A stretch of DNA of 64,000 bases, taken from Anaerosporomusa subterranea. GTDB lineage: Bacteria > Bacillota > Negativicutes > Sporomusales > Acetonemataceae. Position 1 is the stretch's first letter. Each line of letters begins with the position of its first letter. Below are positions 32,906 to 42,348 of the stretch, in pieces. The notes under the pieces are model-generated. The model saw only the letters and a program-made list of their open reading frames with translations. It made no database searches and was not told the origin of the DNA. A program made the translations under genes and the position numbers. The stretch lies in contig NZ_LSGP01000017.1 in the NCBI RefSeq assembly GCF_001611555.1, positions 868,001-932,000 on the forward strand, in the 5' to 3' direction.

Positions 32906-34100
32906 AGTCCTGCTGGCAGACGATATAGCGGCAACCCGGGCTAGTGTTGGTAAACTCATCGCATTTCACGATGAAATGACTGTCATTGGCGAGGCGGAAA
33001 ACGCTGAACAGGTGATTGCCTTAGCAAAGAAGCTTTTGCCTGATATTATTCTTATGGATATCAACATGCCCGGAATGGATGGCATTACAGCAACGCAGAT
33101 ACTTTCCGCCGAAGTGCCGTCAGCCAGCATCATCATGATGAGTGTTCAGAATGAGCAGGAATACCTACGCAAGGCAATGGTGGCAGGGGCTAAAAACTAT
33201 CTGACTAAGCCATTCTCCAGCGATGAACTGCTACAGGCAATCAAACAGGTGCATGAGAGCGAGCTGCGTCGCAGGGTTGTATTTATGAAGCCGGAAAGTA
33301 TAAATTCCAAGCAAGGCAAGGTTATCACAGTGTTTAGCACCAAAGGCGGTATTGGCAAAACGACGATCGCGACAAATCTTGCAGTTGCACTGGCTGCTAA
33401 GACTGATGGCAATGTGTGCGTGGTTGACGCTGATTTGCAATTTGGTGACGTAGCGCTATTTTTGAACGTGCTGCCCCAGGCTACGATTGCCGATTTAGTG
33501 CAGGATATCGATCATTTAGACGAGAAACTGCTAAAAGGGTATCTTTGCCCGTTCAGCGATAGTGTTAAAGTTCTGCCAGCGCCGCTGCGCCCAGAACAAG
33601 CGGAAACAATATCCGGTGTGCACCTTACTGCGATATTAAAGACGTTACGCTCGATGTTCCAATATGTGGTTGTGGATACCGCCCCGTCATTTAATGACGC
33701 GATGCTGGCCGCTCTTGATGCAGCTGATGAGGTACTGATTATTAGTGCCATGGACTTGCCTACGGTGAAAAACGTAAAATTATGTCTTGAGATCATGGAG
33801 TCACTCAACTATACGGAGGGTAAGGTCAAGCTGGTTCTTAACCGGGCTGACTCAGAAGGCGGCATGGATATCCGCGAAGTGGAAGAGACATTGCGTCGGG
33901 GGTTCAGCGCAACTGTGCCCAGTGATGGAAAAACTGTTGTCAGTTCGGTCAATCGGGGCGTACCGTTTGTCATTAGCAATCCAGATACTAACGTAGCCCA
34001 AAGCGTATATAAACTGGCACGAATGGTTTCTTGCGGTGAATGGAAGGAAGAAGAAAAGCCGAAGAGTGTTGTAACCAAGATCAAGAGCTTGTTCGGTTAG
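32889..34100 (+). CDS. cpaE: CpaE: receiver domain fused to a MinD/ParA-type ATPase
   Basis: 403 residues. The N-terminal receiver (1-125) keeps LADD near residue 10 and an Asp in IILMDINMPGMDG plus Lys in YLTKPF, so it looks phosphorylatable, unlike many CpaE pseudo-receivers. The ATPase domain has the deviant Walker A VFSTKGGIGKTT (about 150), Walker B VVVDTAPSFND and VVDADLQFGD. CpaE places the Tad machine at its site in the cell. The complete receiver suggests two-component control of pilus assembly, perhaps by the DegS-type kinase in the same locus. Confidence 0.87.
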   Translation: MQEKIRVLLADDIAATRASVGKLIAFHDEMTVIGEAENAEQVIALAKKLLPDIILMDINMPGMDGITATQILSAEVPSASIIMMSVQNEQEYLRKAMVAGAKNYLTKPFSSDELLQAIKQVHESELRRRVVFMKPESINSKQGKVITVFSTKGGIGKTTIATNLAVALAAKTDGNVCVVDADLQFGDVALFLNVLPQATIADLVQDIDHLDEKLLKGYLCPFSDSVKVLPAPLRPEQAETISGVHLTAILKTLRSMFQYVVVDTAPSFNDAMLAALDAADEVLIISAMDLPTVKNVKLCLEIMESLNYTEGKVKLVLNRADSEGGMDIREVEETLRRGFSATVPSDGKTVVSSVNRGVPFVISNPDTNVAQSVYKLARMVSCGEWKEEEKPKSVVTKIKSLFG

Positions 34101-34110
34101 GAGGGATACG

Positions 34111-35082
34111 ATGCTGGCTTTAATTGTTGGGCTAGTCTTTTGCAGCGTATTCGCAGCTTGCATGCTGCTGTATCAGCACCTGAACAAACCCAGACAGGAA
34201 ATTAGCCAACGACTCGACCTGGTAGCGGCGCAGAGTGAGGAAGCCGTTTATGACAGCAATTCACCAACGTCAGGTACGTCGCGCGCTGCTTGGCGTTCCT
34301 TGATTAGGCATTTAGGTCGCCATTTTGAATCGAAACAATGGTCACGACTTATCGAGCATAAACTTATCCAGGCAGGTCTGCCACTAAAAGGGTCTGAGTT
34401 TTTAGTCATCTGCCTGGGTAGTGGGTTCTTCGCGGGAACTCTTTGTTTGTTGCTGATCGGCAAGGTAATCGTCGCCATACTGGGATTCGCTGTGGGATTT
34501 GCCGTACCTCTGATTGTCTTACGGGCCATTATCGGGCGAAGAGTTAAGGCATTCAACAATCAACTGGGCGACTGCTTGGTTTTAATTGCTAATTCATTAC
34601 GCACCGGATACAGTTTTATGCAAGCAATTCAGATGGTAGCAAGCGAGATGCTGCCGCCCATCTCGGTCGAGTTTGCCCGTACCTTGCGGGAGATGAACTT
34701 AGGCGTTACTACTGAAGAAGCGCTGAATAACTTAGCAAAACGGATTAATAGTGATGATCTGGATCTAGTTCTTACCGCTGTGATGATTCAACGTCAGATC
34801 GGTGGCAATTTAGCCGAAATTCTCGACAATATTGCGGGTACGATTCGTGAACGCCAGAAAATCAAAGGAGAGATTAGAACTCTGACTGCACAAGGGCGTA
34901 TTTCAGGGATGGTTGTCGGTGTTTTGCCAATTGGGCTGGGGCTAGTGATCCAAGTAATTAATCCAGAATATGTCCGTGTGTTGTTCACTACCGATATTGG
35001 CCTGTTCATGGTGGGCGGCGCTGTCGTCAGCCAAATTTTTGGCATCTTTGTGATTCGCAAGATAGTTAATATCGAGGTGTGA
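34111..35082 (+). CDS. tadB: Tad pilus inner-membrane protein TadB (type II secretion F family)
   Basis: 323 residues: N-terminal membrane helix, a cytosolic part, two central helices, the T2SSF domain (about 160-285, NSLRTGYSFMQAIQMVASE, REMNLGVTTEEALNNLAKR, IQRQIGGNLAEILDNIA) and C-terminal helices. It forms the platform of the pilus motor with TadC. Unusually it is separated from tadA and tadC by the kinase and pilin genes. GGAGGGATACG precedes the ATG. Confidence 0.85.
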   Translation: MLALIVGLVFCSVFAACMLLYQHLNKPRQEISQRLDLVAAQSEEAVYDSNSPTSGTSRAAWRSLIRHLGRHFESKQWSRLIEHKLIQAGLPLKGSEFLVICLGSGFFAGTLCLLLIGKVIVAILGFAVGFAVPLIVLRAIIGRRVKAFNNQLGDCLVLIANSLRTGYSFMQAIQMVASEMLPPISVEFARTLREMNLGVTTEEALNNLAKRINSDDLDLVLTAVMIQRQIGGNLAEILDNIAGTIRERQKIKGEIRTLTAQGRISGMVVGVLPIGLGLVIQVINPEYVRVLFTTDIGLFMVGGAVVSQIFGIFVIRKIVNIEV

Positions 35083-35156
35083 GGCTCGCTAATTCCGATT
35101 AAATCAACCATTAGGAGTACGTTAGCGCCAAGCCCACAAAGCGAATAGTTGTAAAT

Positions 35157-35199
35157 TGACCGCGAAAACGCGAAAGGCGCTACGCGCCTGCGCGAAGGA
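35157..35199. repeat. Repeat F1
   Basis: GACCGCGAAAACGCGAAAGG with CGCTACGCG; a second copy occurs at 43674. Confidence 0.6.
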
Positions 35200-35207
35200 C
35201 ACGCGGT

Positions 35208-35290
35208 GAACACTAGCGACACACATGGACAAATCGTTTTGTGCCCTAGTGTATCGCTAGGGCCGCTTGTGTTCATTGTACAATTACGCA
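35208..35290. repeat. Repeat C3
   Basis: GAACACTAGCGAC at the left, CGCTTGTGTTCATTGTACAATTACGC split over the right end. It lies between tadB and the kinase and creates an apparent N-terminal extension of the kinase frame. Confidence 0.7.
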
Positions 35291-35343
35291 CTCGAACAGC
35301 GAACGTTTTAACCGCCCCATCGAGTAGAAGGCAGGTGTCCCTG

Positions 35344-36546
35344 ATGGCAATAAAGACTGAGACAGAACGCAGTAGTAGTGGATACCAGCCTCTTGGCGGT
35401 AAAGTCACTAATATTGACAGCAAAATACTAGATAAGATTGTACGACACACTGTCGCAGCGGTGGATAAAAGCCGCTCTCAGATTTATGAGATCTATGAAG
35501 CCTCCAGACGGGAACTTGATAATGTCCGCAAAGACCTCGAACGAGTCAAGCTGGCGTCAGCCGCCATTATTAACACGGTGGATGAACTGGAGCGACTGGA
35601 ACGACGGAGTCGAATTCATTTAATGGAAGTTAGTCGTGATCCGCAGCGGTACGGTGGCGAAACGGCTATGCATGCCGCTTATACTGAAGCTAGTCGTCTA
35701 CAGGTTGAGTTGGCTGTAGCGCGGGAAAAAGAACTCAATTTTAGACAGCAACGCGACCAACTTGAGGTCCGCCTACGCAGCTTGAGTGAGACGGTAGAAA
35801 AGGCGGAAAACCTGGTGGCTCAAGTGGGCGCTGTTATGGGATATCTCGGTAATCAAATGAACAACGTCATTTGCCGCATGGAGTCACTGGAAGAACGCCA
35901 GCTATTCGGTGCTAAAATCATCAAGGCGCAAGAAGAGGAACGCAGGCGGGTTGCCCGCGATATTCATGACGGGCCAGCTCAGTATATGGCCAATGTTGTT
36001 TTTCGAGCGGAGGTTTGCGAGCGGTTGCTAGATCAAGATTTGGAGCGGGTTCGTGAAGAATTACAAGAACTGCGAAGTCAAGTCCGACTATGCTTGCAGG
36101 AAACACGGAAGATTATCTTTGATTTGCGCCCCATGACGATTGATGATTTAGGACTGGCACCGACATTGAGGCGCATGCTTGATACTTTGAAAGAACGTTA
36201 TGACATTGTGACCGAGCTGCGCATTATTGGTGAAGAAAAGCGCTTTCCTTCTGTTCAGGAAGTTGGCGCGTTCCGTTTGATTCAAGAGGCTCTCACTAAT
36301 GCAGAAAAGCATGCCAAGGCGGGAAAGATTGTTGTAAAACTTGAGTTTCGCAGCGATTTTGTGTCTGCAGTGGTTGAGGATGACGGCATCGGTTTTGATA
36401 TTCAAGCGAATCGCGCTAGTAATAGTTTCGGTCTGGTTGGTATGCGCGAGCGGGCGGAGCTGTTAGGTGGAGAAGCACTAGTCAATTCTCAGCTCGGTCA
36501 TGGGACCAAAGTGTTTATCAAAGTCCCGATTCGTCCCGACCGATAG
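35344..36546 (+). CDS. degS: DegS-type sensor histidine kinase
   Basis: 400 residues, no membrane segment. The first 200 residues are a long coiled coil with the DegS sensor signature (YEIYEASRRELDNVRKDLER and SRIHLMEVSRD); then HisKA_3 with the phospho-His in RVARDIHDGPAQYMANVV and a HATPase_c domain (ALTNAEKHAKA, FGLVGMRERAELLGG). ATG 35344 is chosen; upstream in-frame sequence is repeat C3. DegS normally pairs with a DegU-type regulator, none of which is in the window. Located inside the pilus locus, it may act on CpaE or on pilus gene control. Confidence 0.82.
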   Translation: MAIKTETERSSSGYQPLGGKVTNIDSKILDKIVRHTVAAVDKSRSQIYEIYEASRRELDNVRKDLERVKLASAAIINTVDELERLERRSRIHLMEVSRDPQRYGGETAMHAAYTEASRLQVELAVAREKELNFRQQRDQLEVRLRSLSETVEKAENLVAQVGAVMGYLGNQMNNVICRMESLEERQLFGAKIIKAQEEERRRVARDIHDGPAQYMANVVFRAEVCERLLDQDLERVREELQELRSQVRLCLQETRKIIFDLRPMTIDDLGLAPTLRRMLDTLKERYDIVTELRIIGEEKRFPSVQEVGAFRLIQEALTNAEKHAKAGKIVVKLEFRSDFVSAVVEDDGIGFDIQANRASNSFGLVGMRERAELLGGEALVNSQLGHGTKVFIKVPIRPDR

Positions 36547-36697
36547 GACTTGAGGTATGGACAGTAAATAAGACTGTTCACCTATACGGATGAGACTGGT
36601 GGACGATGCGTAATCATTTAGAACTTGGTAGAATAAAGTCAGTAAGACAACCTAGCAACTACCTATTTAGATACAAGAAATAAGAGGAGGCAACATA

Positions 36698-36901
36698 ATG
36701 GAAAAACTGGTTCGCGCAATGCTCATGTGGGATGATGCAAAACAGGTTCTCCGCAATCAAAAAGGCCAAGGCATGGTCGAGTATGGTCTTATCCTCGCAC
36801 TGGTCGCAGTGGTCGCTGTCGCGACTCTTACTACGTTGGGTACAGATCTAAAAGCGATGTTCACCACAGCTGGCGAAAAGCTCAAAACCGCTGCTCCATA
36901 A
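36698..36901 (+). CDS. flp: Flp-family type IVb pilin, first copy
   Basis: 67 residues. The cleavage motif is GQG-MVEYGLILALVAVVAVA: Gly before the cut, Glu at +3 of mature and Tyr next, then a hydrophobic helix and a short C-terminus. It is the main pilus subunit. GAGGAGGCAACATA precedes the ATG and a terminator follows, favouring strong separate expression. The leader is 25 residues, somewhat long. Confidence 0.88.
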   Translation: MEKLVRAMLMWDDAKQVLRNQKGQGMVEYGLILALVAVVAVATLTTLGTDLKAMFTTAGEKLKTAAP

Positions 36902-36908
36902 TAAAACT

Positions 36909-36953
36909 AAAAACGCCAGGCTACCTAAAACAGTGGGGAGTCTGGCGTTTTCT
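36909..36953 (+). terminator. Terminator after the first pilin
   Basis: AAACGCCAG and CTGGCGTTT with a 21-base loop, then TCT. Located between the two pilin genes; probably partial. Confidence 0.7.
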
Positions 36954-36992
36954 AACAGTGTCCTTGGTAACTGTAAAGTGAGGAATCTGGCA

Positions 36993-37166
36993 ATGAGATG
37001 GTTCAACAAGCTGGAAGCCGTGTTCCGAGACCAGTGTGGACAGGGACTTGTTGAGTATAATCTGGTACTAATTATCATTTCATTGATTGCAATTGCTGCA
37101 TTAACAATAATTGGGAATTTCCTGCCGAACGTCCTTCCTGGGGCATTAGCAGGAGCGCTCCAATGA
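36993..37166 (+). CDS. Flp-family pilin, second divergent copy
   Basis: 57 residues with GQG-LVEYNLVLIIISLIAIAAL and a Gly/Ala-rich C-terminus. The leader contains a Cys (RDQCGQG). It shares the cleavage context but little else with the first pilin, suggesting a minor or alternative pilin. ATG 36993 with GTGAGGA upstream is preferred to a longer frame that overlaps the terminator. Confidence 0.75.
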   Translation: MRWFNKLEAVFRDQCGQGLVEYNLVLIIISLIAIAALTIIGNFLPNVLPGALAGALQ

Positions 37167-37183
37167 AATATGACTCATTAGTT

Positions 37184-37215
37184 GCTCCCCGGTCTTTTGG
37201 CTTGGGGGCTTTTTT
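37184..37215 (+). terminator. Terminator after the second pilin
   Basis: GCTCCCC and GGGGGC with TTTTTT following. Confidence 0.7.
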
Positions 37216-37345
37216 ACTAGGCCAATCCGCCTAGTGGTGGGACTCTGTAAAGAACAAATTAAGACTTAGGCTCGATATGGCAAAACCGTAGTTGGTGCTA
37301 CAATTTAGTCAGAGTAATCTGTTCGCAACGGGGTGATATGCATTG

Positions 37346-37741
37346 ATGGCAACAATCCGCAAATATTTGCAGAATAATAGAGGACAGGCACTAGTCGAAA
37401 TGGCGCTAGTTTTGCCGGTGCTGCTGTTGATTTTGGCTGGTACCATCGAGTTCGGCCGAGTACTAAATCAATATCTGGTTGTAACTGCAGCTGCCCGTGA
37501 AGGTGCCCGTGCGGCAGTTGTAGGTGGTAATGATTATGAAGTTAGTGAAACAGCGAAAAAAGCTGCCGCCTCTATTGATACAAGCGGTATGGATGTCAGT
37601 GTTACACCGGCGGATCGCCCACGCGGTTCAGCGGTCACTGTGACTGTAACAAAACCAATTCAGATTATGACGCCACTAATCAGCAAGTTTTTTCCGGAAA
37701 AACCGTCTGTTCAGGGACAGGTTATCATGCGGATGGAGTAG
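37346..37741 (+). CDS. tadE: TadE-like pseudopilin
   Basis: About 131 residues. NRGQALVEMALVLPVLLLIL is the TadE cleavage and helix region, followed by EFGRVLNQYLVVTAAAREGAR, a strongly conserved TadE block, and a beta-rich C-terminus. It is processed like the pilins and needed for assembly. It directly abuts the TadG-like gene. Confidence 0.85.
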   Translation: MATIRKYLQNNRGQALVEMALVLPVLLLILAGTIEFGRVLNQYLVVTAAAREGARAAVVGGNDYEVSETAKKAAASIDTSGMDVSVTPADRPRGSAVTVTVTKPIQIMTPLISKFFPEKPSVQGQVIMRME

Positions 37742-38653
37742 GTGATGAAAATGCTGTCATTCTTGCGCGAACAAAAAGGAAGTGTTGCGGTTCTGACCGC
37801 CCTGTCTATGACTGTCCTGTTAGGTTTGGCCGCTCTTGTTGTTGACGTCGGCGTGTTATATCTACATCGTTCGCAGTTAATCAATACTGTTGACGCCGCA
37901 GCTTTAGCCGGAGTGCAAGAGCTTCCTGGAAGTGAGGAAGCTGCGCGCGCCAGCGCGGAAGCCTATGCACAGCAGAATGGTAAGCAAGGCGATGTCGTGG
38001 CCACGACATTAGCAAACAATAAAGAGCTTACCGTTTCTGTCAGCCGCAATGTGAGCCTATTCTTTGCCCGCATCTTTAATCGCTATTCGCAGACCGTCAG
38101 TGCGAGTGCAACAGCGGCTATTCGCCCGATGAGCTCAGTCGGCGGCGCTGTACCATTTGGCGTAGTGAGACAGGAGTTTAAATATGGCGATCTCTACACG
38201 TTAAAAGAAGGTGCTGGCGATGGCTATAGCGGCAACTACGGCGGACTCGGTTTGGGTGGTACTGGCGCTAATACCTATCGCTACAACATCAAATATGGCT
38301 ATGACGGCAAGCTGCATATTGGACAGTGGGTTTCGACCGAACCCGGCAACATGAGCGGACCAACCGATACTGGGGTCAGCTATCGGATTAATCAGGACCC
38401 GGGAGCTACCTTTGAGACAGTGACTAAAGACTCGCCGCGCATTGTTATGATCCCAGTACTTGATTCCCTTATGGTCGAAGGCCGCAGTGATGTGCAGATT
38501 GTCGGCTTTGCGGCTTTCTTTCTGGAGGGAACCGGCGGCTCAGGCAAAGACAATTACGTATCCGGCAAATTCATGCAATTAGTCGCGTCAGGCGATATTA
38601 CATCGAACCCCGGTGTCGATTATGGTCTCTATGGTGTGACTTTGATTAAATAG
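37742..38653 (+). CDS. tadG: TadG-like protein
   Basis: 303 residues. N-terminal EQKGSVAVLTALSMTVLLGLAALVVD membrane segment (here described in two blocks: KGSVAVLTALSM and LLGLAALVVDVG), then the putative Flp-pilus-assembly TadG N-terminal region YLHRSQLINTVDAAALAG and a periplasmic domain with a Gly-rich centre. No von Willebrand factor A domain is visible. It starts with GTG or the ATG three bases later, immediately after tadE. Confidence 0.82.
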   Translation: MMKMLSFLREQKGSVAVLTALSMTVLLGLAALVVDVGVLYLHRSQLINTVDAAALAGVQELPGSEEAARASAEAYAQQNGKQGDVVATTLANNKELTVSVSRNVSLFFARIFNRYSQTVSASATAAIRPMSSVGGAVPFGVVRQEFKYGDLYTLKEGAGDGYSGNYGGLGLGGTGANTYRYNIKYGYDGKLHIGQWVSTEPGNMSGPTDTGVSYRINQDPGATFETVTKDSPRIVMIPVLDSLMVEGRSDVQIVGFAAFFLEGTGGSGKDNYVSGKFMQLVASGDITSNPGVDYGLYGVTLIK

Positions 38654-38664
38654 CAGGTGATAGC

Positions 38665-40035
38665 ATGTCTCTGTTAAAACGTTTAGAGGCTCAGAAGCAA
38701 ACTGAACAGCAGACACAAAAGCCTGCTGGCGAAAAACATAAGCAAACTGTGGTGCGTTCAGATCCGCATCAAGGCATTAAGGCCAAGATTCACAAACGCA
38801 TCGTTGATGAAATGGGCTCAGAGGAAAGCAAGGTATTAACTGCCAAAGATGCCGACCGGTCTGCGCTCGAGGAAGTGGTTGCTCGGCTGGCAAATACAGT
38901 AATGGACGAAGAGCCAGTTCCCATTCCCCGTAATGATCGCAATCGCATCATTATCGAGGTTGTGGATGAGGTGCTAGGCTATGGGCCGATCGAATCGCTG
39001 CTCAAGGATGAATCAGTTTCTGAAGTCATGGTCAACAGCCCCGATCAGGTGTATGTAGAACGCAAGGGGAAGCTGATTTTAACCGATGTCAGTTTTCGTG
39101 ATGACGCCCATGTCATGCATGTTATTGAAAAAATCGTCGCACCCATCGGACGGCGAATTGATGAAAGTTCACCAATGGTTGACGCCCGCTTGCCGGATGG
39201 ATCGCGTGTTAATGCGATTATTCCACCGCTTGCTTTGAAAGGGCCATGTATCACCATTCGGAAGTTTGCTAAAGACCCGCTGCGAGTTGACAATCTACTC
39301 GCATTCGGAACACTGAGCGAAGAAATGGCTGAACTGTTAAGAGCGTGTGTCGAAGGCAAGCTCAATATTGTCGTATCCGGTGGAACCGGTTCAGGCAAGA
39401 CCACCACTTTGAATATTCTCTCCTCCTTTATCCCATCTGATGAACGGATTGTAACTGTCGAAGATGCAGCCGAACTACAACTGCGTCAAGATCATGTCGT
39501 CACACTAGAGACTCGTCCGGCAAATATTGAAGGCAAGGGCGCGATCACGATGCGTGACCTGGTTCGTAACAGCTTGCGCATGCGGCCTGATCGGATCGTT
39601 GTCGGTGAGGTCAGGAGTGGCGAGGCGCTTGACATGCTGCAGGCCATGAACACAGGCCATGATGGTTCACTAACCACTGGCCACGCTAATACTCCCCGCG
39701 ACATGCTAAGCCGCCTTGAAACGATGGTGCTAATGGCGGGCATGGATTTGCCAGTGCGAGCCATTCGTGAACAAATCGCTTCAGCCATTGATGTGATAGT
39801 TCAGCAGTCCCGCTTGCGTGACGGCAGCCGCAAAATTACGCATATTACCGAAGTGCAGGGCATGGAAGGTGAAGTTGTGACCTTGCAGGACATCTTCGTT
39901 TTTGAGTCTACAGGCAAAGATGAAAATGGTAAAATTATCGGCCATTTCAAGCCGACCGGCATTCGTCCTAAGTTTCTAGAAAAAGTCGCCGCCAATGGCA
40001 TAACCGTCCCGAACGAAGTCTTCTATCCAAAGTAA
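38665..40035 (+). CDS. tadA: Tad pilus ATPase TadA (CpaF)
   Basis: 456 residues, a secretion ATPase of the CpaF/VirB11 class: N-terminal domain to about 200, Walker [16 protein letters not shown], Asp box [11 protein letters not shown], Walker [19 protein letters not shown] and His box [18 protein letters not shown]. It powers pilus assembly from the cytosol. GCAGGTGATAGC precedes the ATG; tadC follows after 20 bases. Confidence 0.93.
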   Translation: MSLLKRLEAQKQTEQQTQKPAGEKHKQTVVRSDPHQGIKAKIHKRIVDEMGSEESKVLTAKDADRSALEEVVARLANTVMDEEPVPIPRNDRNRIIIEVVDEVLGYGPIESLLKDESVSEVMVNSPDQVYVERKGKLILTDVSFRDDAHVMHVIEKIVAPIGRRIDESSPMVDARLPDGSRVNAIIPPLALKGPCITIRKFAKDPLRVDNLLAFGTLSEEMAELLRACVEGKLNIVVSGGTGSGKTTTLNILSSFIPSDERIVTVEDAAELQLRQDHVVTLETRPANIEGKGAITMRDLVRNSLRMRPDRIVVGEVRSGEALDMLQAMNTGHDGSLTTGHANTPRDMLSRLETMVLMAGMDLPVRAIREQIASAIDVIVQQSRLRDGSRKITHITEVQGMEGEVVTLQDIFVFESTGKDENGKIIGHFKPTGIRPKFLEKVAANGITVPNEVFYPK

Positions 40036-40055
40036 ACTGCGGCAGGTGAGAGCAG

Positions 40056-40982
40056 ATGATCTTTCTCGTTGTCCTATTAACCTTTATCTCTGTGTTTATT
40101 GTACTATATTTTATTCTCCTGACCTATGGCCCAGGATCGGCTAGCATCCGCATGCGTTTAAAGGCGCTTGAGTGGATTGCCAAGGATCGAAGCGATATCG
40201 ACGAAGAATTAACCCGTCCGTTTGTACAGCGTGTCTTGTCGCCCTTGTCAGGCAGTTTGGCGTCCACTTTGCTGCGGGTTACTCCCAAAGCGATTCGCAG
40301 GATGGTGGAAGAAAAACTCGCTATGGGAGGAGGCTTTAGTGGCCTGAACACAGATGGCTTCTTGCTGTTTTGGGGTACCTTAGCTGTCGGGTTTTCGATA
40401 ATCACCATTTTTGTACTGAGCTTGGCCAAGGCAGCCCCCAATATCATCGTCGGTCTGACCATGCTTGCATTTGCATTTGGTGCTGCATTGCCATATATCC
40501 TGCTTAACCAGCGCATCAAAGAGCGCAAGAAAAGCATCCAGAAGGACTTGCCTGATGTGCTTGATATTCTTACTGTCAGCGTAGAGGCTGGACTCGGGTT
40601 TGATGGCGCGCTTGCTAAACTGGCGGAAAAGATGAAAGGCGCTTTGGTCGAGGAATTCACTCGCGTCTTGCAGGAAATCCGCGTTGGTGTCACCCGCCGC
40701 GAGGCGCTGCATGCGTTGGGTTCTAGATGCGACGTACCAGATCTTTCACTCTTTACCACGTCTCTAGTACAGGCAGACCAATTGGGTGTCAGTATCGGCA
40801 ACGTCCTGCGTGTCCAATCTGGCGCAATGCGGGAAAAACGCCGCCAACGGGCCCAAGAAAAAGCGATGAAAGCTCCTATTAAAATGATGCTGCCGCTCGT
40901 CTTATTTATCTTTCCTACTATCTTCGTTATTTTGCTCGGCCCGGCGATGATCCAGATTATGGATTCATTATTCGGTAAGTAG
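40056..40982 (+). CDS. tadC: Tad pilus inner-membrane protein TadC
   Basis: 308 residues with three to four membrane helices and a T2SSF domain (LPDVLDILTVSVEAGLGFDG, REALHALGSRCDVPDL, QADQLGVSIGNVLRVQ). Partner of TadB in the platform. Last gene of the locus; no prepilin peptidase (TadV) gene is present in the window. Confidence 0.88.
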   Translation: MIFLVVLLTFISVFIVLYFILLTYGPGSASIRMRLKALEWIAKDRSDIDEELTRPFVQRVLSPLSGSLASTLLRVTPKAIRRMVEEKLAMGGGFSGLNTDGFLLFWGTLAVGFSIITIFVLSLAKAAPNIIVGLTMLAFAFGAALPYILLNQRIKERKKSIQKDLPDVLDILTVSVEAGLGFDGALAKLAEKMKGALVEEFTRVLQEIRVGVTRREALHALGSRCDVPDLSLFTTSLVQADQLGVSIGNVLRVQSGAMREKRRQRAQEKAMKAPIKMMLPLVLFIFPTIFVILLGPAMIQIMDSLFGK

Positions 40983-40990
40983 TAAATAGC

Positions 40991-41052
40991 AATCAAGCAG
41001 AAGAACCGTCCCCTCGTCACAGATGCAAGGGGACGGCTCTTCTGCTTGATTG
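40991..41052. terminator. Long hairpin after tadC
   Basis: AATCAAGCAGAAGA and CCGTCCCCT pair with AGGGGACGG and TCTTCTGCTTGATT, a stem of about 24 bp. The core resembles a hairpin that is repetitive in many Firmicute genomes; it can end transcription from either side. Confidence 0.7.
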
Positions 41053-41179
41053 GCGGCAAAATTACCTAAAAAGTTTTCTGCAAAAAGAAGGAGTTTACGA
41101 TTTTATGCAGAATTGGCATAAAATACTCTTTTGCGTGTAACCTTTTCCAACTTGAAAAGTTGCACGACGTGATTAGCTA

Positions 41180-41207
41180 TGGATAAGGGAACATGGACAC
41201 TTATCCA
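41180..41207. promoter_or_regulatory. Inverted repeat in the porin leader
   Basis: TGGATAAG, 12 bases, CTTATCCA, 45 bases before the porin start. It could be an operator or an mRNA-stabilising hairpin; nothing decides between them. Confidence 0.4.
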
Positions 41208-41251
41208 ATAGGTTGAGAGCGGTAGGGAAACAAATTTGTGGAGGGATTCTG

Positions 41252-42187
41252 ATGAAAAAGACAGCTGCTGCAGCCATTGCAGCGGCACTGGTCCTGACGA
41301 CCAGCGCCGCCTTCGCCGCTCCCGTTGAATTTGATGGTGATGTGAAGGCACATTATCGGTGGCAAACCTATAACTACCAGGCCGACGAAGACGGCGGGAA
41401 ATTCACGGTTCGTTTGAATGCAAAAATGGAGTTAGACAAAAATCTGTCAGTGTATGCTCGCTTTGCGGCACAGACCTTGAGCGGCGACCATATTGGCGCG
41501 GACTTCAACAAGAGCAGCAATAGTATTGCTACTATCGACCAATACGGCTTCATTTACAATAATGCCGATTGGTCCTACAAGATCGGCCGTCAACCTGTTG
41601 CGATTACTGCAGCTGCATCGTTGCTTAGCAGCGGAGCCTATATTGGTGAAGACATGGACTTCTTGAATGGTATTGTTGCGACCGGTAAATCTGGCGTGAC
41701 TTCATTGCAAGTGGTTGCTGGTGGCGTCGATCATTATACTGGCAGCAAGGACGACAGCGTTTACTCGATCCATGCTTCTTACAGCCCGGCTAAGAACTGG
41801 ACAGTGGGCGGAACGTTGGCCAGTTTTAATCAAAAAGCTGTAAGCGACAGAAATTTCTGGGGTCTTGATGCTGCTTATACAACCGGTAAAGCCAGCTTTC
41901 TTGTGGATTTCCTAAAATCTAACGCATCGGCAAATGATACTGCTCGTGTGTTTGGCGTGGATTATGCCTTTGACGACAAAAACACTCTCTCTGTGTATAA
42001 CCACAAAACCGAAGTTAATGCTGACATCCTGACAGATTGGGATAAAGGCGAAAAAGGCTTCTATTATATCTACAACCACAACTTTGACAAAACCACTTCC
42101 TTTAATCTGATGTACAAAGATAATAAAGTTCTTAACAGCACTGACGAATACGATTCTCTTCGCACCACTGTAACCTACAAATTCTAA
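41252..42187 (+). CDS. Outer-membrane porin-like beta-barrel protein
   Basis: 311 residues. A signal peptide of about 23 residues ends AFA-A; the mature protein is built of alternating short beta strands rich in aromatic girdle residues (KAHYRWQTYNY, ADWSYKIGRQPVAI, GFYYIYNHNF) and ends in TVTYKF, with the terminal Phe needed for barrel insertion. It gives passage to small solutes through the outer membrane. GGAGGGATTCTG sets ATG 41252; a longer frame from 41213 would spoil the signal peptide. A terminator-like repeat E1 follows. Confidence 0.85.
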   Translation: MKKTAAAAIAAALVLTTSAAFAAPVEFDGDVKAHYRWQTYNYQADEDGGKFTVRLNAKMELDKNLSVYARFAAQTLSGDHIGADFNKSSNSIATIDQYGFIYNNADWSYKIGRQPVAITAAASLLSSGAYIGEDMDFLNGIVATGKSGVTSLQVVAGGVDHYTGSKDDSVYSIHASYSPAKNWTVGGTLASFNQKAVSDRNFWGLDAAYTTGKASFLVDFLKSNASANDTARVFGVDYAFDDKNTLSVYNHKTEVNADILTDWDKGEKGFYYIYNHNFDKTTSFNLMYKDNKVLNSTDEYDSLRTTVTYKF

Positions 42188-42216
42188 ACGATACATTCTA
42201 ACTGAACTAGAAATTG

Positions 42217-42298
42217 GGGAAGATCGCCGCTCTACGCTCGCGATGACATTGTAATAGTGTCATTGAGAACAAAGTGAAGCAATCTTCCCCCGTTTTTT
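42217..42298 (+). repeat. Repeat E1, also acting as porin terminator
   Basis: GGGGAAGATCGCCGCT and GAAGCAATCTTCCCC form the outer stem, with an inner ATGACA/TGTCAT stem, followed by CGTTTTTTTC. Copy E2 at 43535. Confidence 0.75.
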
Positions 42299-42348
42299 TC
42301 GTCTTTATTCCTTGACATTAGGTTAAAACCTATATGGGAGGTTTTTCA

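Noticed and set aside
35206-35343. N-terminal extension of the DegS-type kinase
   Set aside because: Encoded by repeat C3; similarity to DegS begins after ATG 35344.
34794-35450. Minus-strand frame of 218 codons
   Set aside because: Covers the end of tadB, repeats and the start of the kinase; no coherent protein features.
40124-41059. Minus-strand frame of 311 codons
   Set aside because: Antisense to tadC, whose T2SSF motifs are clear; length comes from codon bias.
41103-41351. Minus-strand frame over the porin leader
   Set aside because: Antisense to the porin signal peptide; no start signal.
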